A stretch of 64,000 nt of DNA from NCBI GenBank assembly GCA_946811695.1, contig OX328132.1, positions 98,512,900 through 98,576,899 on the forward strand, in the 5' to 3' direction. Below are positions 47,815-58,910 of this stretch, in pieces; the first letter of the stretch is position 1, and the number at the start of each line of letters is the position of its first letter. The DNA is from Gonocerus acuteangulatus. Its lineage: Eukaryota; Arthropoda; Insecta; Hemiptera; Coreidae. The notes beneath the pieces are model-generated. The model did no database searches, was not told where the DNA came from, and was given only the letters and a program-made list of their open reading frames with translations. The translations under genes and the position numbers were made by a program.

Positions 47815-48130
47815 ATCATATTTTTCAAATTGTTACTGGTCATCGACGTAACTCACAACATTTATCAGACGAATCAATGTCACTTTCTCTTGAAGAAATT
47901 TCGGTGTCAGTATCAGAATCTGAACTGTCATTAGAATAATTTTCTTTTTATTTACCACTTTTTTTTGGAAGGGTTTTTTTTTGTATGTGGTGTCTTACGT
48001 TTAGGGTGGTGCTTTCGTTTTTTTTTCACCTTCAATAATTAGCTTTTCACGAATATCTGTCAGGATACGAGGCCGTTCCCTACTTGACATTTTCCTTGCA
48101 TGAGCTCCGTTTGAAGGATTGATAAAGCCA
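47815..48130 (-). pseudogene. Tigger/pogo-like transposase, C-terminal linker part
   Basis: The minus strand gives GFINPSN, then RPRILTDIREKLIIEGEKK, a Lys/His/Pro-rich basic stretch, and an acidic Ser-rich run SNDSSDSDTDTEISSRESD ending DSSDKCCELRR. This order (GI-PxN, ILTD-PEK, basic, then acidic Ser) is the usual tail after the DDE domain in Tigger-like transposases. It has two frameshifts. The remainder lies at 42510-42690 beyond the insertions. Confidence 0.45.
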
Positions 48131-48260
48131 TTTTGAACTTATAAATTTATTATTTTTTGAATTCTTTGAATAATTGAAGCAACCAATATTAAGTATTTCT
48201 TTTTTAAAAAATATGTGGCAGAAGAACATAAAAATTGAATTATGAAAAAATTACTCAGGA

Positions 48261-48322
48261 GTGTTGTACCTTTGACCTGGTCAAAGGAACAACACCTAGT
48301 CGTGGTCAGAGGTACAACACCC
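48261..48322. repeat. Subterminal inverted motif pair of the Tigger-like element
   Basis: TGTTGTACCTTTGACC, then GGTCAAAGGAACAACAC, then GTGGTCAGAGGTACAACAC. Confidence 0.55.
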
Positions 48323-48683
48323 TGGTAGTGCAAATTAAAAAGCATGCTAAAAATGTTAGGGTTAAGATAAATCAATTTCCGAAGCTACACCATGTTTCTT
48401 ATTGTAATAGCTACCTTATCAAATGATTTCCATCTAAAAAGACATAATACAAAAAATATTATGAGGCAAAACGTTATCAATAAGTAACTTACATTTTTAT
48501 GAGAAAAATGGATAATTATTTTTTGCAAGAATCTTCTTTGACTTGAATAATCCAAAGTAGATTACACAAGTCCTCTAGTGAAGGAGCTAAACACTGATTA
48601 CACCAAAATTTATAAAATGTTGCTACATGCCGCCACAGCCTCGGTGGTCAAAGGTACAATATGGTCAGAGGTACAATACCTTC

Positions 48684-48686
<3 letters not shown>

Positions 48687-48757
<71 letters not shown>
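48687..48757. repeat. (TA)n microsatellite
   Basis: Pure run between the Tigger-like right end and the hammerhead foldback. Confidence 0.95.
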
Positions 48758-48759
<2 letters not shown>

Positions 48760-48806
48760 TTAGATGGAACGGCATTTTTCTCCAGCGGTGGTACTCCTCC
48801 TCACTT

Positions 48807-48856
48807 CTTCCCGGAATATTTCGATGGATTCATCTCCATCTTCTTCAGCCAGGTAC
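48807..48856 (-). ncRNA. Hammerhead-like motif, left arm of foldback
   Basis: Same fold as in the satellite: stem I CCUGG/CCGGG, core CUGAAGA, extra A, stem II GAUGGA/UCCAUC, GAAA, UAUU. Outer stem I bases differ by one (AAG instead of AAC). Confidence 0.45.
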
Positions 48857-48882
48857 TTGTTTCTTCCTCGGGAGAAAGCCAA

Positions 48883-48932
48883 GTACCTGGCTGAAGAAGA
48901 TGGAGATGAATCCATCGAAATATTCCGGGAAG
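48883..48932 (+). ncRNA. Hammerhead-like motif, right arm of foldback
   Basis: Core CTGAAGA at 48891-48897, stem II 48899-48904 with 48911-48916, GAAA 48917-48920, and stem I 48886-48890 with 48925-48929. Exact inverse of the left-arm copy. In a full transcript the 101-bp arms would compete with the ribozyme fold. Confidence 0.45.
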
Positions 48933-49029
48933 AAGTGAGGAGGAGTACCACCGCTGGAGAAAAATGCCGTTCCATCTAAAAATACTATCCCAGCGACGAA
49001 AAATAACATCAAATATATATATATATATA

Positions 49030-50770
49030 TACATATATTAATTTTAACAGGGGCCATTTTCAGTGTCTGCTAGGAAGGTTCAATACAGATTTGAAGAAAC
49101 TTTTCAAAAATTCTGTCATGAGTGCAACCTCAATAGCCCCCCCGTCAGTTATATTGAGGGGAACTTGTCAAAGACGGTAGTGGTGGCCAAGGCCCGCCTA
49201 GGACAGTAGAGACCGTCAGTTGAAAACACTTCTCAAGTTAAAAAAAATTATTATTCAGTTGACACGCATTTTATCATATCCACCCATAAGGGTTTATCGT
49301 AGAATGCGCTATGTAAGTAAGACAATAAGCGATTGAAAGGATACAGTTCAATTATTTTTTTCATCAATAGATTATTTCTGTTTTATTCTCCTGAAGGATA
49401 GCTGCTTGACTTCTAAGTTACAAGACTCTTCTTTTTCCTTCGTGGCGAACGCATGGGATCACCGCGGAATTGCGGAGGACTTTCGCAAACAATATTTTAC
49501 GCGCAGACTTCCACAATTCCGAGTGATCGAACAGCGTTAGGATTTCCATCGTAGACATCCTCTGGTGCATGCAAAAGAGTTTCAAACGAGGAATAATGAA
49601 CTGAAAAAAGATTTTATAAATTAAGATTTTAAGTGTCAGTTTCATGTCTGAAAATATAAGTAAATTAAAAATGTAAAGAATATTTGAAAAATATCTTTAA
49701 GAGTTTGGAGAAAATAATGCTTTAAATAAAAAAGAAAAAAAAAAGAAGAAGGTGTCTCAACACTTTTTCAATTTATTAGGCGGGAATTAATAATAATATA
49801 AAGGCAGGGAGCGAGTGATGTGCAGAGTTGCTTCCCGAGTAACAGAACTGACTGTTGGCCAGGAGTCGAGTACGTACGCTCTGAGCCAAGCAGGCTAGCT
49901 GGCAGCTAGTAGTCAATGGATGGTGTTGGCGGGATAAAGTATTTTCCACGCTGAAGGGGCTCCTATATGCGCTAGGAGCGGGTCACCACAGGCAAGCCCC
50001 CCACCACTAGGTCTACTAGCAGCGAGGGCTGAATAATCTGTGAATATTGATAACTTTACTTACAGATTGTAGGTAAACGGTGATGACTGGGTGAAGGATA
50101 TTTCACTGATGTGTGCACTCACACTTTGTCCATCAGTGTGCCAATTTTCACAAGAAAATATGACCACTGACCACCACTTTTCACTAGTAAAAACGAGCCC
50201 GAAAACCCTCCTAGGAGGCTAAAGAGATCTTGGCCTCGTGATCAACTTCGCACTTAAAGGACAAATAAAAGCGTTTAACTAGGAAGTGTCAATTATGATT
50301 GGCTCCTTCCAAATTTCTATTTAAATTATATTTTATCATTTCATTTATTGCTTTTTTTTCCCTATTATTATTCTTATTATTATTTTTCCCCTTTTATTTA
50401 TCTTTTTTTTTTTCTTTTAATAATTTAAGTATGTACCATTTTTTTTTTCTTTTCTGTAACCTCATTATGTGAAATAATAAAAATGTCTTTATTTATCACA
50501 ATTAACCAATGTACTGTATTATTTGTGCAGATGTTAATAAACGCTTTATTTTAAAAAAGAGTAACAGAACACCGCAGACAAAGCACAAACAGTACACTAA
50601 ACACACAAGGTCGCCTACAGTGCGTACCTTCCCAGGGTGCTTTGTCTGATAGTAGGTATAAAATTCAAGACCCATTAACAATGGTAAGAAGAAAACAAAC
50701 AGCCTCGGAGGAGTTTGGAGTGAGGGCTGCTCCAGTGGGAGTTGATTGACAACCCAGATTCAAAAGACTC
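49030..50770 (+). repeat. Family H, younger copy
   Basis: Starts after a (TA)n and includes the segment shared with 40033-40860. A minus-strand frame of 75 codons (49645-49418) is identical to 40459-40232 and contains MSTMEILTLFDHSELWKS and RNSAVIPCVRHEGKRR. Identity here only reflects recent copying. Function unknown. Confidence 0.5.
49837..50570 (+). mobile_element. 710-bp retro-insertion with 12-bp target duplication
   Basis: 49849-50558 is bounded by exact copies of GAGTAACAGAAC (49837-49848 and 50559-50570). The paralogue at 40650-40665 has the uninterrupted site with a single copy. The insert ends AATAAACGC, TTTATTTT and A6, and has a T/A-rich 3' half like a LINE 3' UTR. The GC-richer 5' half (GAGCCAAGCAGGCTAGC, GGGTCACCACAGGCAAGC) shows no coding frame. 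It is a truncated LINE or a SINE-like or processed sequence mobilised by a LINE; family unknown. Confidence 0.75.
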
Positions 50771-50773
50771 TCT

Positions 50774-52660
50774 TGAATGAATGAATGAATGAAAAGTTTT
50801 ATTCTTATTCCGGGACAGAAGTCCCATAGGAATAATTTTGAAATTACAAAATAATTTTGAATTTTACGTATAAACTTAAAAACTTATAAATGCTATCAGT
50901 ATCAGTATATAGTGTACAGCTTCAATATAGACTAGGGGTTTGGGTAAAACTTGGAGGGATAGAAGGTGGTGGAAGAGTCGGGATTTAAAGGTTTCAAGGT
51001 TGGTAGAATGGAGGACAGACAGAGGTAAGGAATTCCATAGCGAGGTGGCACGGGTGATGAATGATTTTTCGAATATTGCTGTTCGGTGGGAAGGAATATA
51101 AAGATCGGAAGGACGAGATCGGGTGTTACGGGAGTGAACCGAGGATTTAAATTTAAGAAGTTGAAAAATATAAGAAGGTCTACGGGATTGAATTACTTGG
51201 TAAAGGACTGAGCCAAGGAAGTACTGACGACGATAAAGAGGGAATAGCCAATTTAGCTCCTGGTAGAAATGTGATATGTGGGAGTCTCTGGGGATCCCGA
51301 GGATAAAACGAATGAAACAGTTCATGAGGCGTTTGAGTTTTGCCTCGAGATCGCCAGAAAGTCCACCGTACACCAAACAACCATAGTCAAACTGGGGGAA
51401 TAATAGGGAAGTTACGAGGAGTTGACGGGTCTTTGTTGGCAGGAGATGGCGGGAGAGGTTGAGCTGTCTCAGGATAAATATGGACCGACGGGAAATTTGG
51501 GAAATATGATTTTTCCAGGAAAGGTTCTGATCAAATATGATCCCAAGATTTTTAACTGATTTACAATATTTTATAGGGATGCTGTTAAGGTAAAGGGCTG
51601 GAAAAGGGGAAGTAGAACTTTATGAGGGATTGGGAGCCTATAACAATGGCTTTGGATTTGTCTGGATTCAGGGAAAGCTTATTACCTGCAGCCCAAGCAT
51701 TGATGTTGTTAAGATCTACTTGCAGCTTGTCTACAGCATCTCGTAGCAAAGAGGGCTTAAAGGATAGGTAGATTTGGGTATCGTCAGCGTAAAGATGAAA
51801 CTTGGAATGAACTATGGAAAGAGGAAGATCATTGATGTAAACAGAAAATAGAGTTGGGGATAACGAGGAGCCCTGCGGTACACCACGGGAAAGATGAAGA
51901 GGGCTAGAAGGATTGCTGACGGGGATGACCACGTATTGGGATCGATTGGATAGAAAGGATTGGAACCAGCTAATGGCACTGTTGGAAAAGGAAAGAGATT
52001 GGAGTTTGGTGAGGAGGATTTGATGGTCTACGGTATCAAATGCTTTTGAAAAATCTAGGAGAACTAGAATAGTGAGCTGTTGGTTATCTATGGCAGTTTG
52101 AATGTCATGGGTGATTTTTATGAGCGCTGATTGACGGACGGAAGCCAGGCTGGAGAGGGTTAAGGAGATTATTTTGTTCAAGGTGGTTGGATACTTGAGA
52201 TTGGACCAGGCGCTCTAAAGGTTTGGAAAGATTGGATAGAAGGGAGATAGGACGGAAATCCTTCGGAGAGCAGGGGTTTGATATTTTGTTAAGAGGGCGA
52301 ACCAACGCTGTTTTCCATTGAGAAGGAAAAGTCGAGTTTTGAAGGGCATAGTTGTATATGTGAAGAAGGATAGGAAGGATTGCGGGTAAGCAGGCCTTAA
52401 TCAGTTTAACGGGAACAGAGTCTGGACCGTAGTCATTGGTTCGGGATTGAAGGACCGCGGTTAGAAGATCTTCTGGGGTAATATAGGAGAAGTAGAAGTT
52501 GTTGGAATTAAAAGGTAGTGTGGAAGGTATAGGAGGACTGGATAGGACTGAGGGAGAAGATACAAAGTGAGCATTAAGAACATCAGGGGATAATGAGATA
52601 GAGCAAGGACGGTTAGTTTTGCAAAGGGAAAGTTTACGACGGATTGACCATTTTGACCAT
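50774..52660 (-). pseudogene. CR1/Jockey-superfamily LINE, longer copy
   Basis: The minus strand covers from EDLLTAVLQSRTNDYGPDSV (about 52490) through KDFRPISLLSNLSKPLERL, LVLLDFSKAFDTVDH, SRGVPQGSSLSPTLF, YADDTQIY and LNPDKSKAIVIGS to the C-terminus at about 50930. Breaks: a frameshift near 52180, and a one-base insertion (TTTA for TTA) at about 51618 relative to the copy at 41.7 kb. The 5' end is truncated at about 52660. The (TTCA)n tail is at 50774-50793. The last codons differ from the other copy because of an extra T near 50939. Confidence 0.8.
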
Positions 52661-53317
52661 GACCTCTTCTACAGTGTATGTATATTTATTTAATTTTGAG
52701 TTAGTGAAACCTGTGTGCTAGACGACGTGGGACATCTGCACCTAGCATAATGTGTTCCAACCATTCTGGCATAGCAGGTACACTGTTTTTTAAGTCAGTT
52801 GTTAAACCAGGCAAGATCATTTCATTTCACTTTAATTATATACCTTTCTCTCTCCTACCTGGGTGCTAGCAGAATTATATTGTAATTTTTAACCTATTTG
52901 CTGCTACAAACACCGATCTGGGATTCTGAAAAACTGCAGTTCTTACATATTTGTGCACCTCAGAACTGGCATCTAGCGGAATCTGAGTAGCCAGTCGACA
53001 CCAAGTGTATGCACCTTCTTTCCAAAAATGCCCAGTTTAATGACCGTTAGCTCTCACACCTTCAGGTTGTTGAGGCACCAGCCCTGTAGCACCCGGCTAA
53101 GGTCAAGACTTGCACTGCTTAGTAGCAAATGGGTTAGCTTACAGCAGAATCATTGCATATTTTTAACGGAAGGTTAATTTATCCGCTAAGTAAATAGCCC
53201 CAAAAAACATTTACCAAATGAATGAACACATAATCTCACAGATTAACGTTTTAACGGTCAAATATCGGATTCAGTAGATAAATTGGAGTCTTGCCATTAA
53301 TTGAGCCTTTGGTGGTA
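52661..53317. other. No supported gene
   Basis: Mixed-composition sequence without a frame or repeat that I recognise. A Cys/Ser-rich plus-strand texture is not conserved anywhere in the window. Confidence 0.45.
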
Positions 53318-53983
53318 CTATAGTCTGGCCGCTGAGTTGTACACGAGTGGTCGGGGACTTACGTCATCCAGGCCTCCCCCACCCTGCATCCCTGAGGGGA
53401 AGTGTTCCCTCTCTTCTAACACACACACACACATATTTTTTTGAAAACATTTATTTCATTTACTACATATTATACATTTATGAAATAAATATTTCAAATT
53501 AAGATAAAAAATGTATTAGCTACAAAACCTAACATTTATAATTTGTTAAAACAATCATTTTTATTTTTATTTATTTAGTTATCTAACCTGTTTTTTTCTG
53601 TTTTATTTTTGTTTTTTTTTAAATTCTGGGGGTGGAAAGAATACCATCTCTGCTGGATCATCTGGTGACGTAGCAGCGGTACTTCTACCATACTATACTT
53701 TGAGGAGCAACTTGGAACTTCTATAATCATTTCTTCTTCACGCAGTGCTTCTTTCCGCCAAGCTTCTTCAGTTGCTTCCTTTGTATGCCTTACTGCTTCT
53801 TTCCAATTTTCCTGAAAAACAGCGTCTAATGCCTCTCCTATCAGTCGCTGTACATCGGTGTTCGGGTGTAACAGCAGATTGAGAGTGAAGGAGGCGGGGT
53901 TAGAGGGAGGGGGTAGGCCTGCCTCTCCTCGAGTGCAGGATGGGGATTATCCCGTGTAGCAGGACTCAGCGGCCGGACTATAG
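53318..53983 (-). mobile_element. 666-bp element with 20-bp terminal inverted repeats
   Basis: CTATAGTCTGGCCGCTGAGT (53318-53337) and the complement of 53964-53983 match at 19 of 20. Inside, the minus strand is open for about 90 codons (53865-53590): DVQRLIGEALDAVFQENWKE, AVRHTKEATEEAWRKEALRE, EEMIIEVPSC. This helical, charged tail resembles C-termini of transposon-encoded proteins, so the element is probably an internally deleted DNA transposon. The superfamily is not certain and no clear target duplication is seen. Confidence 0.55.
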
Positions 53984-54460
53984 ATAACATGACTTGACTT
54001 AGTTACTAACCAAACAAAAACTTGAACATCTTCGGGTAGATATCTTCCATAGGATCTTACTAGAAAGTAAAACCTTCTCAACTACAATCTTGGAGGCTCA
54101 TACATCATAACCTCGCGAAAGAAAGCCGTCCGAAACTACGGATAATAAGAAGAGAGAAATAACCACGAAGCCAAAGGGAAAGAAGAAATGCTTTCAATTC
54201 CGGAGTAAGAGGAAATGGGTAGGAAGTGCGTGGCCTAGGAAGAGATAAGAAGCCTCATCAATCAAGAGGAAGAACACAAGTTTATTGACACCAGCCGCTA
54301 TCAAGGCCCGGGACGTTTCTTCATCAGTCAGCTATAAACCTGACTCCACAAAATTTACTTTGTGATTTCTTCCATCTCCCTAACTCCACATCCCTTCAGG
54401 CAGGGATCAGTGACGCCGGAATATTATCAAGTATCAGGACCAAAAGAGAAACGATCAAAC
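53984..54460. other. No supported gene
   Basis: Contains CTGATGAAGAAACGTCCCGGG on the minus strand (about 54325-54305), a hammerhead-like core without stem II, next to AATAAA. I see no coding frame. Confidence 0.4.
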
Positions 54461-54465
54461 ATTTC

Positions 54466-54512
<47 letters not shown>

Positions 54513-54865
54513 GTCCCGTAACAGGCCACAAGGGCCCAGAGGGGCAGATACTGTAGAGGTATCTGATTCTTGACCGTACGGCACACTAGGGAGATAGTGT
54601 GGTCAACACTATGCTCCGGCCGCCTGATTTTCCCCTTGGCTGCTTCGACTGCTAGAGTCATTAGCACCCAAGGTACCCATTATTAATTAAATTAATTAAA
54701 GGCTGGGTGAGCCTAGGGACGATCTGGGACCCCAAATCCAACCCTCGAACAGCAGCACTAGAAGAAAAAATCTTTAGTGCGCGCTCGGGTTTTGAACCTG
54801 GTCCTCCAGTTCATTAGTCGAGTGCTCTACCACTGAGCTAACCTCGCCCCCACATTTACAAAAAG
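54461..54865 (-). mobile_element. tRNA-derived SINE (S3) with poly(T)-type tail
   Basis: The minus strand starts at about 54852 with GGGGGCGAGGTTAGCTCAGT, box A TTAGCTCAGTGG and box B GGTTCAAAACC: a tRNA-like head closest to Ile/Asn-type tRNAs. A body of about 270 bp follows, with GGTGCTAATGACTCTAG. The element ends CGGGACTGA and then 43 T (A run at 54467-54509). ACATTTCCAAAAA at the left and ACATTTACAAAAA at the right may be the target duplication. Confidence 0.65.
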
Positions 54866-54959
54866 TGCCCAAGAATATTTATTATCTTTGCCGTACTGGG
54901 TCTGTCCTTGCAATGCTCCAAAAGGCATACATTTTTTAAATCCATAAATTAATATTAAC

Positions 54960-56095
54960 TCTCACGGGTTTCAGGTGGGCGGATTTAAGAGGCTTGGTAT
55001 TAAAACTACACAAATAACCTGTGTTTCTGTCTCGTACTCAATTTTAGCGTTGAACCACAAATGCCTACTTTCAGTCCATAAGAGATATAACAGGGAATCA
55101 GCAATATCTAAGTACAGTTATCTGAAGACAATACTTTTTTCATATATTCCTAAGGAATAATGATTGTAAGTTTAGTACAAAATAAGGAGGACACATCTCT
55201 CTCTAAGTACAAAAAGTCAAACATATTATCCAAGCATTTATACAAAACTAACTTCTTGGACTTCTTAAGTCGACAAACTAACTACGTTCTTGGATACACC
55301 GATGGTTCAAATACAAAACACGGCATTAGATCGGCAGCCATTGTAAATGGCACTATCTACAAGCAAAAACTTCCAGCGCTGTACAAGATACTGGAAGCTG
55401 AACTCCATGGAATATATCTTGCCCTCATTAACACTCCTCCATCACAACACTCAAACATTATCATCTGTACAGATTCCCTTAGTTCACTACACATATTACA
55501 GAACTTATACAGTCAACATCCCAAAGCAATCCAAATCAGACAACACATCTACAATACACAACTTTCAGGCATACATACAACAATATATTGGCTACCAGGA
55601 CATGAAGACCTAGGACTTAGTACGACTGCAGACGAACAAGCAAAATTGGCTACTCAAGACTTAACAATTCAACCACTAGACATTTTTTACCAGGACCTTA
55701 CGAGACAGGCTAAACATCAAATAACAAACACATGGCAAAATGACTGGACAAACTTATCTACCAACAACAAACTGCGACAAATAAAACGAAACATCGCGGA
55801 ATGGCCTTCCACTCACAGACAAAACAGAAGAGAAGAAGTAGTACTAACTAGACTCAGAATTGGACATACACGAATAACACAAGAGTACTTAATGACTAAA
55901 AATGAAAAGCCTACATGCAATATATGTAATACCGAACTAACCGTAAAACACATACTAACAGAATGCCGACAACGTCAAAATCTAGACTTAGCGTATGACA
56001 TGAGCGAATTACTTACTGACAGCAGTCCACACATACCAGCAATCCTTACACACCTCAAAACTATTAATATGTATGGAAAAATTTAACACTTTTAA
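54960..56095 (+). pseudogene. I-clade LINE, RNase H and C-terminal part
   Basis: An open frame of 308 codons (55160-56086). RNase H: VLGYTDGSN (first Asp), KILEAELHGIYLAL (Glu), IICTDSLSSLHIL (second Asp), TIYWLPGHEDLG with STTADEQAKLA (last Asp). Then a basic region and VVLTRLRIGHTRITQEYLM, CNIC, TVKHILTEC, the C-x2-C-H-C end common to I/R1-type elements. The reverse transcriptase is missing (5' truncation). The 3' end is CCCTGGGGACACCCTGTG then (TA)n. The catalytic residues remain, but without RT it is a dead copy. Confidence 0.85.
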
Positions 56096-56120
56096 ACCCC
56101 CCCCCCTGGGGACACCCTGT

Positions 56121-56125
56121 GTATA

Positions 56126-56210
<85 letters not shown>
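56121..56210. repeat. (TA)n microsatellite at a LINE 3' end
   Basis: Nearly pure TA run following the I-clade 3' UTR; probably grew from the LINE tail. Confidence 0.9.
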
Positions 56211-58870
56211 TCTTTTGAACGATGACCCAATATATATTTTTCAGTTGTTCTTATTTCTTTTCGATGGCATGGGGCACATAAAGTAGTATACCGTTCGTTC
56301 TGTTCAACTACTTCATCTAAAATCTTTGTCCGACTTTTTTCCTGCTTTATTCGCACCTTATCAGGGGCTTTCAACAAGTCCTCTCGTCATGTTCTCATTT
56401 GCGCGTCAGGCATAATACTATTATATTATAATAATATTTTTTTCCGGAGAAACATTGAACACGCCATTAGAAATAGTACCAAATTTTCTGTGAGACAATA
56501 TTTTAAGTATAGAACAGTTCCATAAAACGTTTCATTCAAATGCTCTTAACATAAATGAAAATATAATACAAAATAACAAAAAGTTCTAAAATGATTTTGA
56601 CTTATTGTTATACATTCCTGGGCAAGTCTAGAAACAGTAAAACCCCCTCTCACAAATAATTCTGTATTAAATAACTTAGTAATTAGCATAATAGAATCCG
56701 AATGTAACTATAATATTAATTTCTCATTGATAAAAAATTGCTCTTAAAATATTATAAAAACAGAAATAATCGTTCTTCTGATAGTATCAAATATTCATGT
56801 CACAACAATAAAAAAAAAATTCTAAACTTATTTTATATGTAGCTATGCTATTTGAAGTATATTAAATAGTGACTTTTATTGAGCTATTTCGGACTTCCTA
56901 GAAAATACAAGGAGAATTCATAAACTCCTTATTTATTCTCGATTTCCTGATTTCTTTCGTAATCAGTATATTTCAATGAAACTTTTTCGTTGTCCGTTCT
57001 TACATTAATGATTTTTTTTTTCGGGGCATCAACAAATAAACCATTAACGCCATGCTGTCTACAGGTTGGCACCCTTTTATAATGCCAACAGCTCATGGAC
57101 GGTCGCCCATTCAGGTACCCGCAGCTGGCTACGCACTGGTACTTAACTTCGGTAATGAACGTCCTCAAACATGGCTATGATCGGTGGCTATTGCTCTCTT
57201 ATAGGTTTGATGCTCTTTACAATAATAAATTCAAAATGTCTCCTGACCTAGATACATCCTTTCGTTTAGTGAGAAATCAAGAAGAAAACGACATATAAGC
57301 GATTTCACTAAAATATGAAGTGTACAATCAGATATAAATATTTGATGTCTGCGCTAAAAAAAAAACAAAAAAAAAACTGAATCTTTTCCTGACACAAATT
57401 TCAGAGTATATTCGTGTTTTTACTAGTCTTCCGTATGGATAGGGCATAATCGTGATTATCAACTGACATCATTTATTCCCAAAGAGGTTGTTGATAAAGG
57501 ATGACAAAGCAAAACCACAGGATGCGGAAATGTTAGGCGCACCACAGGTGAAAATAGAGCCGTTGTGTTGCTAAAGGAGTGGTTGACCGAATAGGAGCTC
57601 CAAGAATAGGCGTAAATTGAAGAATTTGTTGTAAACTGATATGATTGTAGTTAGGAAATAGAGGGGGGAAGGAGGGTTACAGAGGGAAGGCCCTTTATAA
57701 AGAGAAGTCTTTCCTAATGGAGGATTCAACCAGCTTTTCTTTCTTAAAGCTTCTTTAGCTTTCCATTATTAGTTGGAAATAAAGTAAAATATTTCTTGAT
57801 ACATTTATTTATAACTGTATATTAAAGCTTCTTGAAACGTATTTGAATTTATTTATTTAAATTTTAACGCACATTTATTATTAACTTAGAATTTTAGGAC
57901 GAGGGATGGGTTACCACCCTTTTCTAGCCAGCTTAAGGAAGATGCCTTTTCTTTTTTCTAAAGAGATGCCACCACAGTTAGTTTGAATCGAACCCATGAC
58001 CTTAGCCACGGATTTGAATTAAAACTCACAATTTACATCTTTAGCTTATGGTGAATATATATAATGGTAAATTTCATTTTTATTAAATGTTTTATAAAAA
58101 CATCGAAAATGTTGATCTTTATAAGCTTTGAGGGCGCAATTAAATCAAAATCTCTCTGCGATTCATTCTAAATCTCTCTATTAATCATATATTCGCCGAA
58201 CACAAGTGTTTGTGTGTGTGTATTCACCATCTTTCTTAATAAAAATGATATGTATATATATAGAACATCACATACACTTATGTATATGACATTATTATAC
58301 ATAGACTTGAACACTTCTAATTTCATAAATTAGTATATTGAGCTTCCATTTTAACTGTTTAGTCTATAGTCCTTATTGGGTATCTTAAAACCACTTCATT
58401 AATTAAATTAATTTTTGTAGGATTTTCAAAGACCTGTTGTTTGAACACCTGTGTTTTATTGTACATTTTATTTTTAACTGTTAAGGGCAGTTCTTGAGAA
58501 ATGTTAGAGTATATAGTTAGTATATGTTAGTGTTTATGCGGTGCTCCATTAAATAAATTAAAAAAAAAATTATCTACTGGTATATCTTTGATAACCTATT
58601 TTAGAAACGCAAATAACGTTCGTCCCTACGAAGGGTGTATAAGTCACCATAATATTCCTTTATTACCCTGAGGTCGCCCGTTAATTTACTTAAACTGTAA
58701 AATTAGAGAATGCCTTTTATCTCATTGTTTTTTTTGGCCGGCCGCTTACCCCCTGGAGATGGAGTTGGAGGGAGTGAAGGTGGGGAGAAGATGGACCAAT
58801 ATTTACCTATCCTATCGACCAGGCCAGCCTTTCATAATAAGAATCCTTTATAAGACCCTTTCAGGGCTTG
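56211..58870. other. No supported gene; one Cys-rich open frame
   Basis: 57168-56932 on the minus strand is open and reads YQCVASCGYLNGRPSMSCWH then RVPTCRQHGVNGLFVDAP. The cysteine spacing could be an exon of a small secreted protein, but no start, splice site or partner supports it. The rest is AT-rich and featureless. Confidence 0.3.
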
Positions 58871-58871
58871 G

Positions 58872-58876
58872 GAAAA

Positions 58877-58910
<34 letters not shown>

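Larger units (their letters stand above)
42089..48687 (-). mobile_element. Tigger/pogo-like DNA transposon, opened by later insertions
   Basis: The left end (42089-42113) and right end (complement of 48663-48687) match at about 22 of 25 positions and both abut (TA)n. The terminal motif TTGTACCTTTGACC recurs as inverted subterminal pairs at 42277-42343 and 48261-48322. Host coding remains on the minus strand are at 47815-48130 and 42510-42690. Between them lie a Jockey LINE and a family F copy, about 5.1 kb of later insertions. The catalytic region is missing. Confidence 0.55.
48759..48980. repeat. Perfect 101-bp foldback of the hammerhead satellite
   Basis: 48759-48859 and 48880-48980 are exact reverse complements, with a 20-bp spacer. 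The sequence is the hammerhead-containing portion of the 334-bp satellite at 62-64 kb, differing at a C/G near CTTSTTCCCGG. The right side continues into satellite sequence to about 49010 and then (TA)n. Confidence 0.9.

Noticed and set aside
48687..49034. CRISPR-like repeat-spacer structure
   Set aside because: The repeats are one inverted pair plus microsatellites; there are no regularly spaced direct repeats with unique spacers, and the DNA is eukaryotic.
54305..54330. CTGATGAAGAAACGTCCCGGG on the minus strand as a hammerhead
   Set aside because: The core and GAAAC/GTC are adjacent but stem II is absent and no stem I pairing is visible, so it cannot fold as a hammerhead. It may be a relic.
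54780..54852. Functional tRNA-Ile/Asn gene
   Set aside because: The T-loop is diverged (TTCAAAA), the acceptor arm does not close, and it is the head of a longer SINE.
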